From Episyrphus balteatus (Eukaryota > Arthropoda > Insecta > Diptera > Syrphidae), in contig NC_079137.1 in assembly GCF_945859705.1 (NCBI RefSeq), positions 64,202,552 through 64,266,551 of the forward strand: a stretch of 64,000 nucleotides of DNA, in the 5' to 3' direction. Below, in pieces: positions 36,412-46,589 of this stretch. Numbering within the stretch: position 1 is the first letter of the stretch; each line of letters starts with the position of its first letter. The notes below the pieces were generated by a model. It saw nothing but the letters and a program-made list of their open reading frames with translations. It was not told the DNA's origin and did no database searches. The position numbers and the translations under genes were made by a program.

Positions 36412-36686
36412 TAAGGCCGTGTGTGAATTGCGTTAAATAGTTAACCCCGTGTAAAATTTTTGACGCTATTGAGGTGAATAAAAAAATTTCAGCTGTATGG
36501 CTTTTTGTTTAATATTTTTTTTTCATGATACAAAAAAAAAACCATCTGCAAAAAAAAAATTAACCTAAATTTAACCATGTCCTAGAGCCCATTAATTTTT
36601 TAACAGCTGAACACTTTTTATTCACCTCAATAGTGTCAAAAATTTTACACAGGGTTAACTATTTAACGCAATTCACAAACGGCCTA
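36412..36686. mobile_element. Miniature Tc1/mariner-type element, AGGCCGTGTGTGAATTG ends, copy A
   Basis: Ends AGGCCGTGTGTGAATTGCG and CGCAATTCACAAACGGCC are complementary, and TA flanks both sides, the duplication expected of Tc1/mariner-like elements. The two arms continue inward for about 100 bp each. Non-coding. A second copy lies at 41583-41850. Confidence 0.85.
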
Positions 36687-36733
36687 AATACTTAAACCTC
36701 TTGAGAATTAACAAGTAGGTATAAACTGGCCTC

Positions 36734-36819
36734 CTTACAAACAATTTTGCTTTTTTTTAAGCTTTATAGAAGCAAATGCACTCTGTAAAACTTTATAGAA
36801 GTCAAATTGTTAGTCGGGC
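36734..36819. repeat. 86-bp palindromic repeat, AACAATTT...AAATTGTTAGTCGGGC, copy A
   Basis: Imperfect hairpin built from AAGCTTTATAGAAG and its complement, ending TTGTTAGTCGGGC. Related copies are at 39058-39144 and 43089-43177. Too short to code. Confidence 0.65.
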
Positions 36820-39057
36820 TCTCTGGAAAAGTAGCCAATATGAAGGTGAACTTCTTAAAGAGATTCCACAAAATCTGTCATCCAACTCCGAGCGATTTGA
36901 GATGTTATTGAATTCAATTGTTATGTAAGTTGTTAAGAGTTGCTTAACTTTATTATTATATCTACCATAGAAGTCGCATAGAAGGTACCTATATGGTGTT
37001 GATTTTGACATTCGGGGCATCAAAAGGTACATACATACACGTGGTTTATGTTTAAAAGAAATAACGTTAATGAATTAATTAAGACCTTGTCAGTTTTCTG
37101 AAGTTTAAGATAAGAAATGGGTATCTAAAAAGGTAAAGTCGCTTACTTGTATCACTATAGCGCAAGAGTTCCCACTTTAAAAAAATACCGGCTTAATTTA
37201 ATATTCAAATCATGAAATTATCTTTCACTGAATTCAATAATAACCCATAAAATTGAATTACAATGTTTCATAACCACCCATAAATAAACAATATTAGTTA
37301 CGCTGTGTCTCTTTAAATCATTAAATCAACCCCTCGCAGTTAAAAAAAAAAACAAATGAGCAACGAACTTGCAACTTATGACGTTTCATACCTAACTGCT
37401 TTTTGTTTTTGCTCCCCGGGGATGCAATTATTATTTCAAACAATTCATTTAAGAAAATCTGTACATCTAACCTCCGAGGACCGGTATTCAAGGCGAACCT
37501 TTTTTTCATAGAAAAGTGATTTACTGAAGGGTAGTTCAATAAATACACTACTATTCCAAGTCTATGATTGCGAAGGGCTACCACACTCGTCCTTCATCAG
37601 TCCTCATTCCTGATAGCATTTTGCACGTTTAATATAAACTATCTCCAGATTTGATTTTTTGTTCTTCAGGGTGAATATTCTGGTGTAACTTGAAACCTTT
37701 GTCATTCTATTTTAACGTAGCCATGACAGTGTGGTTGTTGGGTGTTTTTGATAGTAAGGGGTTGTTATAGCAAACAGGTTTTTTTTTTCTACTTTTATCA
37801 ATCGAAATAAGGGATGATTTTCAGGGAAATGGCCATAACGTATAGAGACTCCTCCTTATTTTATACATTTATTTATACAGAAACCATAGAAAACGAAACA
37901 GGAACGAATTGAAATGAAACACATTGCTTTGCTCATGGCATTTTTTTTTTGGCTGTTGGCTCGTCAGAAAATTTCTTTCACACTTTCTAATTAGCAAAAC
38001 GTAGCAGAAATTTCAAACGCGTTGCGTTCATTGTTGCATTCCTTATGAAATGTTGATGGAGGAATTATTCTCTTTTTTTTATCTTCTATTTGTTCCCTTC
38101 TCCTTTCAAAGTATAGGTAAATTGTTAATGTCGAGGAAATGAGTGTCGTATTTCAATTAAAGAAGATCTGGAATTAGTCCTTTGACAATCACATAACAAT
38201 TGAATCGCAAACAAGATGTCGATTGACACGGCAACGAAGGATGTCGTTCATCTCGTTGGCTGGATGATGGTGATGTGATAATGAAGGAACAGCAATGTAA
38301 TTATTTTTCTTCACTATAATTTCATAAATGCGTTCATACGAAACATCTTATTTGATGTTGATGGAATATGGTAACGGTGGGTAGCGTAAGAAATATGGTC
38401 CTATGAACAAAACACAGGATTGTTTAAATGAACAACTTAAACATAGGTACTCTGGGGTGGGAAGGTATAGATTATGGAGTTCCTTTTTTTGTTTAAATTT
38501 TCTTAGAGTAGGTATACTTATGCCCATTTTACAAGAAAACATAATATTTTACTTCTAATCGATTGTCATAAGATTTACCTTAATTTTCTAAAACCATTGA
38601 CTGCTTATTTTCGTTCTTAGAAAATGTTAACAAAAAAAAAATTTGACTATTTTTAAGTTCTTGTAATTTTTTCAAGAATTATGCAAAGCAAGCGTTGATT
38701 TTAGAGGGTAAGTCAAGCTTTGATGGCTATGGTGCAAGAAACGTTTTATCTGCTCTCTAGCCATTGCATTATGCCGAATAAGGGAATAAGAAGATTTTCT
38801 TAAGAAGTACAATTATTGTTGGTTGGGTTATTAAAACAATTGAAAAACCCATCATCACAATATTATTTATTTATTTATTTAATCAAGAGCTAATATTTAA
38901 GCGTATCTATACATACATTTTTAAAGTATTGGGATGTAATCTATAAAAATCATTTTAAAGACAGTATTTGTTATATTAAGATTTTGAGTAATTAAGTTGT
39001 AAGAAAATGTCCGGGACAGTAAATTTAATCGAAATGTTAATTTCTCTCATAAAGCTC
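36820..39057. other. Gene-poor region
   Basis: No supported gene. Frames at 36802-37032, 37321-37584 and 38348-38542 match nothing known. An (ATTT)n run lies at about 38868-38882. Confidence 0.5.
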
Positions 39058-39144
39058 CCAACAAACAATATCCCTTCGATTAAGCTTTAAAGGAGTTACA
39101 TTACCACATATAAAGCTTTACAGAAGTAAATTTGTTAGTCGGGC
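39058..39144. repeat. 87-bp palindromic repeat, copy B
   Basis: Same family as 36734-36819: AACAAACAAT at the left, AAGCTTTACAGAAG inside and TTGTTAGTCGGGC at the right. Confidence 0.6.
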
Positions 39145-40349
39145 TGCGTACACTGAGGTAAAAAATGCACCGTCGTAAATGTAATATGGTCAATCCCAAG
39201 TTACAATTTCGCTGAAATTCTAGTCATGATTAATTTCATGCTTGAAGAACTCTTTATAACACTTGTAAGAATCAAAAAAGGAGAATTGTTTCACTTTTTC
39301 AAAACCGCAAAAAGGAGGAGTCCGGTAAATAACCTCCTCAAGAACTAAAATTGGTATTAGTTTCTATAAAAGTACCACCAGAATACTTATAGTGGCTTAC
39401 AAGACGAAATACGAGGTGGCAGAAAAATAAAAAAAAAAAAACGAATAGCCCAAGTAACAATTTAACTTGTATAAGGTTCAAGGCAAACTATTTTTTGGCT
39501 TGTATAAGAAGGATAGAGCTTATGCAAATAATTTTTTCGCACATTACCGAATTTTCTCAAGATCTTCCTCCACAGGCAATCCACTAAGCTAATAGCTTGT
39601 GACGAACAGCGTAAAACGACCTTATGCATGCCTTTTTACAAAACAACGAAACATTTTAGGGAGGCTATAGCTTCGCTAAGGAAACTATCATTTGCATTGG
39701 ATGTTATTATAAGGCCTTATGGGGACTTTTCACGAGTCGATTTTTGCCATGTGGCGAAGCTTTTCGACTCGTGTGAACGTAAGTCGCAGGCGACTAAAGT
39801 GACATCCCCATAAAAAAATCCTAAACGACCGATATATCGTGCGGCTAAAATCGACTCGTGAGAAGTGGGCATTATAGAGGTTTTGTTATAAGATGTTAAA
39901 TTTATTTATAAAAAAAAAGATTTTATTGAATTTTATTTCTTTTTTAATTTAATTTTTTTCTATTTTGTTTTTTCTTCTTTTTTGCCCATTGCAATGCTTT
40001 TTCGGTTGTTCTGAAATGTTTATTTTAATTGATAAAGAACACATTTTTTTAATTTCACAAACAAGCGCAGCACACTACTAGTAGACCAGCTCGAACATTA
40101 AAGATGAGTGAAAAATACGGAGCTACTTGATACCTCACATTGAAATGCAATTTTTTTTTCGAATACACTAGAAAAATTGCATACTTTTATGAAAAAAACA
40201 TTGCAAACTTACAAGACGAAAATATTGTATACTTAAAAATAAGAACATTGGATACTTAAAAGAACCTCTTGGAACAAGGCTTATAGAGGCCTTCTGTCAC
40301 TTAAAAATATGAATCTTCCTTAGAACGGTTCAAAAAGGTCTTTTATTAG
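39145..40349. other. Gene-poor region with a CGACTCGTG-rich palindromic patch
   Basis: Around 39660-39870 the words CACGAGTCGA, TCGACTCGTG and GCTTCGC recur in both orientations, suggesting a decayed palindromic element. The 61-codon frame there is part of it. Nothing else supported. Confidence 0.45.
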
Positions 40350-41276
40350 CCCTGTTCCATTGGAGGTGGTAGTTTACTACTACAGTGCATAACGCTTATA
40401 AGAAACTCAAAAATTGCACAATATTTGTTTCTTATAACCGAGTGTTTCTTATATTCTTAGAACGAATATGAGAAACCAGTTTCTTATACAAATATACCTA
40501 CCCAGTAGTACCAAAAAGTAACATATAATTGTCGGATCGTCGGATGAAAACGGAGGGAAACAGCGCTCGCAACCGCACTCGACGGATGAAAACTTGTCGA
40601 AAATACAAAGAAAACAACAACAATTGACAGTAGCTTCCGACTCCATCCGCCAATTATGGTTCTGGCTTAAAGGTCATCAGGTATACAGTAATCTTTTCTA
40701 TTTTTTCCCGAAGCATTATCAATTTAGTTTTAAAGGAAATATTATTTCGCAACATTTTTAGCAAAGGTAAACACAGCAGAGACAAAAAGAACACAAATCT
40801 AACAAATAACAAATTGAACACTGAACTAAAATTCTCTTCAAATAATGTCAAACTCAAATGACATTTGCACAGGTTGCTTTGAATTTTTCTTAAGGGTTCA
40901 TGTTTGTTAAGTTTCTTGATTATTTTGAAAGTTTCTTAATTCCAACCAACTTTACGTGTGAACAAGAAAGTTCGTGCTTTGAAAAATGTTTCTTTTATCA
41001 GTGTTTTTCTTATAAACACATAATTCAACATTAAAATATATTTGAAAGTACACGGTGCTTTTGTTCGAGTTTCTTTTAAGCGAGGTTTTCTTATAAGCGT
41101 GTTTCTTATAAGTGATAAATACTGTAGTAGATGTTTTGGTTAATCTAGTACTATCATCTAATCATGCTCTTCTTCCCGAGTAGATACGATTTGTATTGAA
41201 TTCGTTGAAAGTGCGTTCCATTGAAAATCCTTAGTAAACTACTAGTAGTACTTTGCTACCTCCCAAAGGAACAGGG
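40350..41276. mobile_element. Inverted-repeat element, CCCTGTTCC ends, with a nested insertion
   Basis: Ends CCCTGTTCCATTGGAGGTGG and the near-complement CTACCTCCCAAAGGAACAGGG match the ends of 14950-15535. Most of its interior is a second element (40383-41124). Removing that leaves about 180 bp rich in CTAGTA words. TTATTA occurs on both outer sides and may be a target duplication. Confidence 0.78.
40383..41124. mobile_element. Nested pogo/Tigger-like miniature element, 742 bp
   Basis: Starts CAGTGCATAACGCTTATAAG and ends TTATAAGTGATAAATACTG, flanked by TA on both sides. CAGT-type ends, an AACGC box and a TA duplication are features of pogo-like members of the Tc1/mariner superfamily. TTTCTTATAAG words repeat inside. 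The two minus-strand frames (40449-40646, 40654-40857) do not resemble a transposase. Confidence 0.75.
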
Positions 41277-41582
41277 TTATTAACACTTCTAGGAAGTTTT
41301 AAGGAGACATCCTTTCTTTACAAAATAGTTGACTTGCGTAATCATAATCAAGCCTTAAACTAAACCTATACAAACTACAGCTTGTCGAATCAAAAAAATT
41401 GGACCTTATGCAAGCCAAAATTTTTACTGGGGGCGTAGTCGGCGTAGTCTACACCTTAAAGTACGTATACTTAGAATATGGTTTAACTGTTTGAAAATTT
41501 GCGCTAATATGTTACTATTTAAATCAGAAAATATTAAAATTTGTATGGGATTTGACAGATTTCACATTTTTAATGGTTACTC
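41277..41582. other. Spacer between elements
   Basis: AT-rich, nothing supported. About 41480-41580 resembles 43790-43890 (AACTGTTTGAAAATTTGCGC and following), so part of it is repeated 2.3 kb downstream. Confidence 0.5.
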
Positions 41583-41850
41583 TAAGGCCGTGTGTGAATT
41601 GCGTGAAATAGTTAACACCTTGGAAAATTTTTGACACTATTGGAGGTGAACAAAAAAATTTCAGCTGTATGGCTTATTGTTTAATATTTTTCTCTGCCTA
41701 TTTTCTGCCATGAAACTCCTTTTTAATAAAAAAAAAAAAAAAACAAAAACAAAACAAAACCATCTGCAAAAAAAATTTAACTCAAATTTAACCAGGTCCC
41801 AGAGCCCAATAAATTTTTAACAGCTGAAATTTTTTTTTTTAACCTCAATA
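41583..41850. mobile_element. Miniature Tc1/mariner-type element, copy B, right end lost
   Basis: Begins TAAGGCCGTGTGTGAATTG and follows copy A (36412-36686) through CAGCTGTATGGCTT and ACCATCTGCAAAAAAA to ACCTCAATAG, where the similarity stops at an AGGTGCG sequence. The final 35-40 bp of the right arm are missing. Confidence 0.8.
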
Positions 41851-41951
41851 GTAGGTGCGTTTTTTTGTTTATCTACCTATATAGATTTGGTGCAAAAAAA
41901 CCACATCGAGATTTTTGAAATCCATGCAAACATTTGGCACCACTGTACATA

Positions 41952-43091
41952 GGGTCAATGTGGGTAAATGTAAACAGGGGTAAATGAGGACATGGCCGAT
42001 AACAAGCTTCAGTTAAGTCTCTTTGACGCATACATAAGTACAAATAGCGGACGCATGTATCTTTTAACTTATACGTCAAACTCAATGCTGTCAAAGGAGA
42101 ATTCATTCGACGAGGTTATTTTCCGTGAAAGATAATTTTTTAAAGTGCCAAACAAGTCGTTAGTCTTTCAGAAATATTAAATATTCTTGCAGATTCAAGG
42201 CTTGGCCACACCGGAGGGTATGCGGTAGCGGTACGGGTAGAGGTAACGGTACTTGTATGAAAAAAATTCCAAACTGACATATAAACGTTCAGATGGGGAA
42301 TTTATTTCATACAAATATCGTTACCGCTACCCGTACCTCTACCGCGTACCCTCCGGTGTGGCCAAGCCTTCAATTAAGTCAGTATAATTTGCAAATACTT
42401 TTTAGTTTTGAATTTTGATGTAGATTCTATGTGAAACAAACAAATTTTAAAATACAGGACATTTATGTCGATTTGCATGCGTTTAAATTTACCCCAGAAT
42501 ATTTTTCATAATGGGAAAATGTAAACAACGTATTCTGGGGGTAACTATAAACATATATTTTTGCTGAAATTATTTGTTTTAATAAAAATAAAGTAAAAAC
42601 ATTTTAAAGTAGCCAAATCCATCATCTTCAGTGGATGATGATGCAAGATCGGTCTTTGACGTAAAAACAAAAAAAAAAATATGACGTTCAGAGCTGCTCA
42701 GGATGCATATTGGGTGTCTATATAAAGAATCAAAGGAAGAATACAAAAACTTTTATTGGAATTTGAAAAAGTTTTTGTCAAATAAATTCATGAACGTTTT
42801 TCAAGTCGTTATCCATATGATAAAGAGGAAATTCTAAATTTTAAATCAGTGTTCACATTTACCCCGAATTTGTAAAAAAAACACAAACATGGTGGGTTAT
42901 TTGTAAACATGCCATATTTGACAGTAATTTCAACAATTTGGGAAATATTTGTTTATATTTATAAAGAAGAATTGCCATCATTTCATATTTGCATTTGAAG
43001 ATACCTGTGAAGTTGTTCCGTGAAAACATATTAAAATCTAAAGTCAAAAGAAAAAAAAGACATGAAATTGTTTACATTTACCCACATTGCC
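41952..43091. mobile_element. Inverted-repeat element with GTGGGTAAATGTAAACA ends
   Basis: Left end GGGTCAATGTGGGTAAATG and right end CATTTACCCACATTGCCC are complementary. Words like AATGTAAACA and TTTACCCC recur inside in both orientations. A 170-bp miniature element (42199-42368) has inserted in it. No transposase frame. Confidence 0.75.
42199..42368. mobile_element. 170-bp near-perfect palindromic miniature element with TTCAA duplication
   Basis: Arms starting GGCTTGGCCACACCGGAGGG pair along about 65 bases each. The flanks are TTCAA at 42194-42198 and TTCAA at 42369-42373, a clean 5-bp target duplication. The interior pairs GGTAGCGGTACGGGTAGAGG with its complement. Its high GC content makes it stand out from the AT-rich surroundings. 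Confidence 0.9.
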
Positions 43092-43177
43092 CGACAAACA
43101 ATTTTGGTTCTATAAAGCTTTACAGATGCAATTGTTGCTTCTGTAAAGCATTATAGAAGCAAAATTGTTAGTAGGGT
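43089..43177. repeat. 89-bp palindromic repeat, copy C
   Basis: GCCCGACAAACAATTTTG on the left and AAAATTGTTAGTAGGGT on the right, with TTCTATAAAGCTTTACAGA between. The third and most symmetric copy of the family seen at 36734 and 39058. It abuts the element ending at 43091. Confidence 0.72.
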
Positions 43178-43182
43178 GACCC

Positions 43183-43420
43183 TAATCATATTGACTTTAA
43201 TTTTTACCTTAATTCTACATATTTCACAATACCAAAAACCAATTTAATAGTCAAGAGTCAAGTTAAAGGCTAATGCTCGATTTAAATTTATAGTTGGGAA
43301 ACTCAAATATAAAATTTAACCTAGAGTTAGCCTTTAGCATGACTATTAAATTGGTTTTTGGTATTGTGAAATATGTGGAATTAAGGTAAAAATTAAAGCG
43401 AGCTTTAAATTTGATTATTA
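43183..43420. mobile_element. 238-bp palindromic element
   Basis: The left arm (about 43195-43285) and right arm (about 43325-43410) are complements: TTTTTACCTTAATTC / GAATTAAGGTAAAAA and CAATACCAAAAACC / GGTTTTTGGTATTG. No coding frame. Confidence 0.8.
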
Positions 43421-43915
43421 GTAAGGCCCATTGTGTTTTTTTGGTACCTAATTTTTATTTTACACTTTTTTTTTACTAAATTTAGGTTCATGCAATGCGT
43501 ATAAATATATTTTATTGGAAAAAAATTTCTTTTTTGATTATAAATAATTTTCTGGATCTGGGCATTGCACGGTGCAAACTCGAGGCGTCAACTTTAAAGA
43601 GCTGTAGAGCCGCCATTTTGTTTTTTTTTGTACTTTGAAAAAATGTTATCAAAACATCATAATGTCAATAATATCACATACTTTTCCAAATTTCAATAAA
43701 ATGCTTTCAGTTTTCCAAAAAAAAATTATTGAAAAAGCTGTTGTCTAGAGGGATTTCCCTCCTTAAAGTAGGTACGTATATTAAAATACGGTTTAACTGT
43801 TTAAAAATTTGCGCTAATATGTTACCATTTAAATCAGAAAATATTAAAATTTGTATGGGATTTGACAGATTTTACATTTGTAATGGTTTCTCTTAATGTA
43901 ACGGAAAGTGAATAA
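43421..43915. other. Spacer
   Basis: AT-rich, no gene. The end of it repeats DNA from 41480-41580 (see that entry). Confidence 0.5.
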
Positions 43916-43917
43916 TA

Positions 43918-44364
43918 GGTGTGTTTTTTATTACCACCGGGCTTAACTGGTTAAAAAAAAACGCCTCGGCTTAGCGAGAAAAATTGGCAGCACTGCATAC
44001 TAAATGTTCCGAAATCAGCTGACACAAAAAAATATAAAGTTGTCATATTTTTCGCTTTTGGATTTTCTTGTGTGTGTTTCTGAAAAAAAAAAGTTTAACG
44101 AACTATTAAATAAATATTTAAAATAATAATTGTCATTCCAAACATCAGTTTTTATGTGTTTAAACAAATTCTAAACAATTTACTAACAAGTTAATTTGGT
44201 AGCACAGATTTAAATCTGTTGAAAAAGTTAAGCCCAGAGAATTCTCCGGGCTTAACAGCTAAGCCCAAGGGGCTAAAGTGTTGTTGCATTTAACATGTAA
44301 ATTCCTTAGCCCCGACTGCGTTTTTTTTTGTCCAGTTAAGACCGGTGGTAATAAAAAACACACC
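43918..44364. mobile_element. Miniature TA-flanked element, first of a tandem pair
   Basis: Ends GGTGTGTTTTTTATTACC and GGTAATAAAAAACACACC are exact complements, with TA on each side (43916-43917, 44365-44366). Inner ACCGGGCTTAACTGG / CCAGTTAAGACCGGT words extend the arms. The element is 447 bp and non-coding. Copy 2 starts only 33 bp further on. Confidence 0.9.
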
Positions 44365-44397
44365 TAATCTTATACCTCTATTCCACTGCTTATATTA

Positions 44398-44852
44398 GGT
44401 GTGTTTTTTATTACCACCGGTCTTAACTGGACAAAAAAAAGCCTCGGGGCTTAACCTGAAATCTTGGCAGCACTGTATATTGAATGTTCCGAAAACAGCA
44501 GACACAACAAAAATTTAGAGTTCTCATATTTTTCGCTTTCGTCATTTTCTTGTATTTTTCATGTATGTTTTACAAAGATATACAAAAATGTATGCTAGCA
44601 AAACTATTTTAATACATTTTGTCCTTCCAAACTTGAGTTTTATCGTTTTTAAACAAATTATAAACAATTTATGAAAAAATTAGTTTGGTAGCACAGATTT
44701 AAAACTCTTCAAAAAGTTAAGCCCAAAGAAATCTCCGGGCTAAACAACTAAGCCCAAGGGGCTAAGGTGTTGTTGTATTTAACATGTAAAATGCTTAGCC
44801 CAGACTGCGTTTTTTTTGTCCAGTTAAGACCGGTTGTAATAAAAAACACACC
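44398..44852. mobile_element. Miniature TA-flanked element, second of a tandem pair
   Basis: Same ends and same interior order as 43918-44364 (GGCAGCACTG, TTTTTCGCTTT, TTTAAACAAATT, GTAGCACAGATTTAAA), in the same orientation, 455 bp, with its own TA on each side (44396-44397, 44853-44854). The two copies differ at many positions, so they are not a recent tandem duplication. Confidence 0.9.
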
Positions 44853-44999
44853 TATTCTCTAAAAAAAAATTAATTCAATCAGTGTCATCTTACCTTCAGA
44901 AAATACCCTCAAATGTAAATTTCTTTACAATCCACACTTCAACTTACGATCCAAAAAAGTAACATCCGTCATTCCATTGTGACTTGGGAAATAGCTTTC

Positions 45000-45703
45000 C
45001 ACGCCATCTACCACTTGTAGCGACAACCCGAAAATGATATAGATTTTTTTTTCGATTTGCAGTTCAATGTAGTTTCCATAAGAAAAAAACAAAAAAGACC
45101 TCGAAAGACATTTATTTTACGAATTAATTTTATATGAACGAGTATCAATTTTATGATTGTAAAATGATAATAATATGTGTTTATATCTAAATCAGGTTTA
45201 AAATATATCAAAAAGAATAATAATTCCTATTTAATTTGTCTCCAAAAAGAGAAGCAAATCGCAGGAAAACAACAACAAATACTACAAAAAATATAGAAAC
45301 TATTTTGGTTTAATTTTCTTTCAAGATTGTTGAAAATAAAAAAAAATGCTTACCTACTATTATTTGTGAAAAAGTGAAACAAATAAAAGAATAATTTAAT
45401 AATTTTTATATTTTTTATAGTATTTTTTGTTGTTTTCAGGCGATTCGCTTGCACTTTTTAAATACAAATTACACAGGTATTATTATACTTTTTGATATAT
45501 TTTAAACCTGATTTAGATATAAACACATATTATTATCATTTTGCAATCATAAAATTGATACTCGTACATATAAAATTAATTCGTAAAATAAATGTTTTTC
45601 GAGGTCTTTTTTATTTTTTTCTTATGGAAATTACATTGAGCGGCAAATCCGAAAATAATCTATATAACTTTCGGGGTTCCGTCGCTATCCACTAGGTGCC
45701 GTG
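45000..45703. mobile_element. 704-bp inverted-repeat element upstream of Hagh
   Basis: Arms of about 215 bp (45000-45217 and 45489-45703) are reverse complements with some mismatches, around a 270-bp loop. The same 45-residue frame therefore appears on opposite strands in both arms, which is a sign of the repeat and not of two genes. Confidence 0.88.
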
Positions 45704-46557
45704 ATGCCAAGTGTCAATTTGACATTTCACAAGAAAAAAAAAAAAAAAACAAGATAAAATTTTGTGCAAACTACTCAACAATTTTCGTGTACGAAGAAAA
45801 AATAATTAATTTTACCAAACAAATTAGTTAAAATAATTTTCTTTTATTATACTTTTGTTTTAATTTCTCAGTTATTATTGGCTTTGTGTCTATATAATTT
45901 CATTCGCTTTTAGTTATCGAAAAAATATATAAAAAATTAAAAAAGAAAAAAAAAAAAATCAAAACATTAACCAACCACAAAACAAGTAAAAGTAGTCAGC
46001 AACAGCAGCCGCCATCTCCCACAAAAGTTTTTTTTTTTAACTTTTATTCTTTGATTTCATTTAATATTTTTAAGACATTAAAACAAATAATTGGAACATC
46101 ATCAGCACAAAAAAAAATACAAAATTGATTTATTTTTTGTCGGAATAATTCAATGATATCGAATTTGTGGCGGCGTCTAACGCTGTGTGTAGAACAAAAC
46201 TTAACAGCTGCATATTTTAGAGGTTTGTTTGGCAAAAACAAGAAAAAAGTAGAATCATCATCCTTTTAAGCTTGTTTTAAATTTATTGCATGTTTCAAAA
46301 ATTACGTAGTTTTCTTGTTTTTTCATCAAATTTTTCCGTTTTATTTCTTTTTTTGTGGGGAAAATCGTTATCAGGCGATAACAAGACTGACAACCAGCTG
46401 TTAATTTTGACAGATGATGGTTTTTGTCTAGGGTGTCAATTATTTTAGTTCCAAATGTGACATCTAGATGTCACTGTGTTCTTGTGGAACGCATTTTATT
46501 GTGATGGCGGTTAAATTTGAATTTAAATTTAAAATGTATCTTTTTATCAATTTTCAG
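45704..46557. other. Region upstream of the first recognised Hagh exon
   Basis: Should contain the Hagh promoter and an upstream exon, because the recognised exon starts at a splice acceptor (46558). An ATG at about 46291 opens a 50-codon frame with a hydrophobic, basic start that could be a mitochondrial leader; no convincing donor ties it to the gene. The minus-strand frame at 46044-46241 is unsupported. Confidence 0.4.
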
Positions 46558-46589
46558 CTAACAAACTAAGAAGAGTTGGAATCAGAGGA

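Noticed and set aside
40449..40857. Possible transposase remnants in the pogo-like element
   Set aside because: Neither frame shows a DDE/DDD signature, helix-turn-helix or any similarity I can name.
45008..45695. The same 67-codon protein predicted on both strands 480 bp apart
   Set aside because: Explained by the inverted arms of the element at 45000-45703; low-complexity I/Y/F-rich peptide with no family match.
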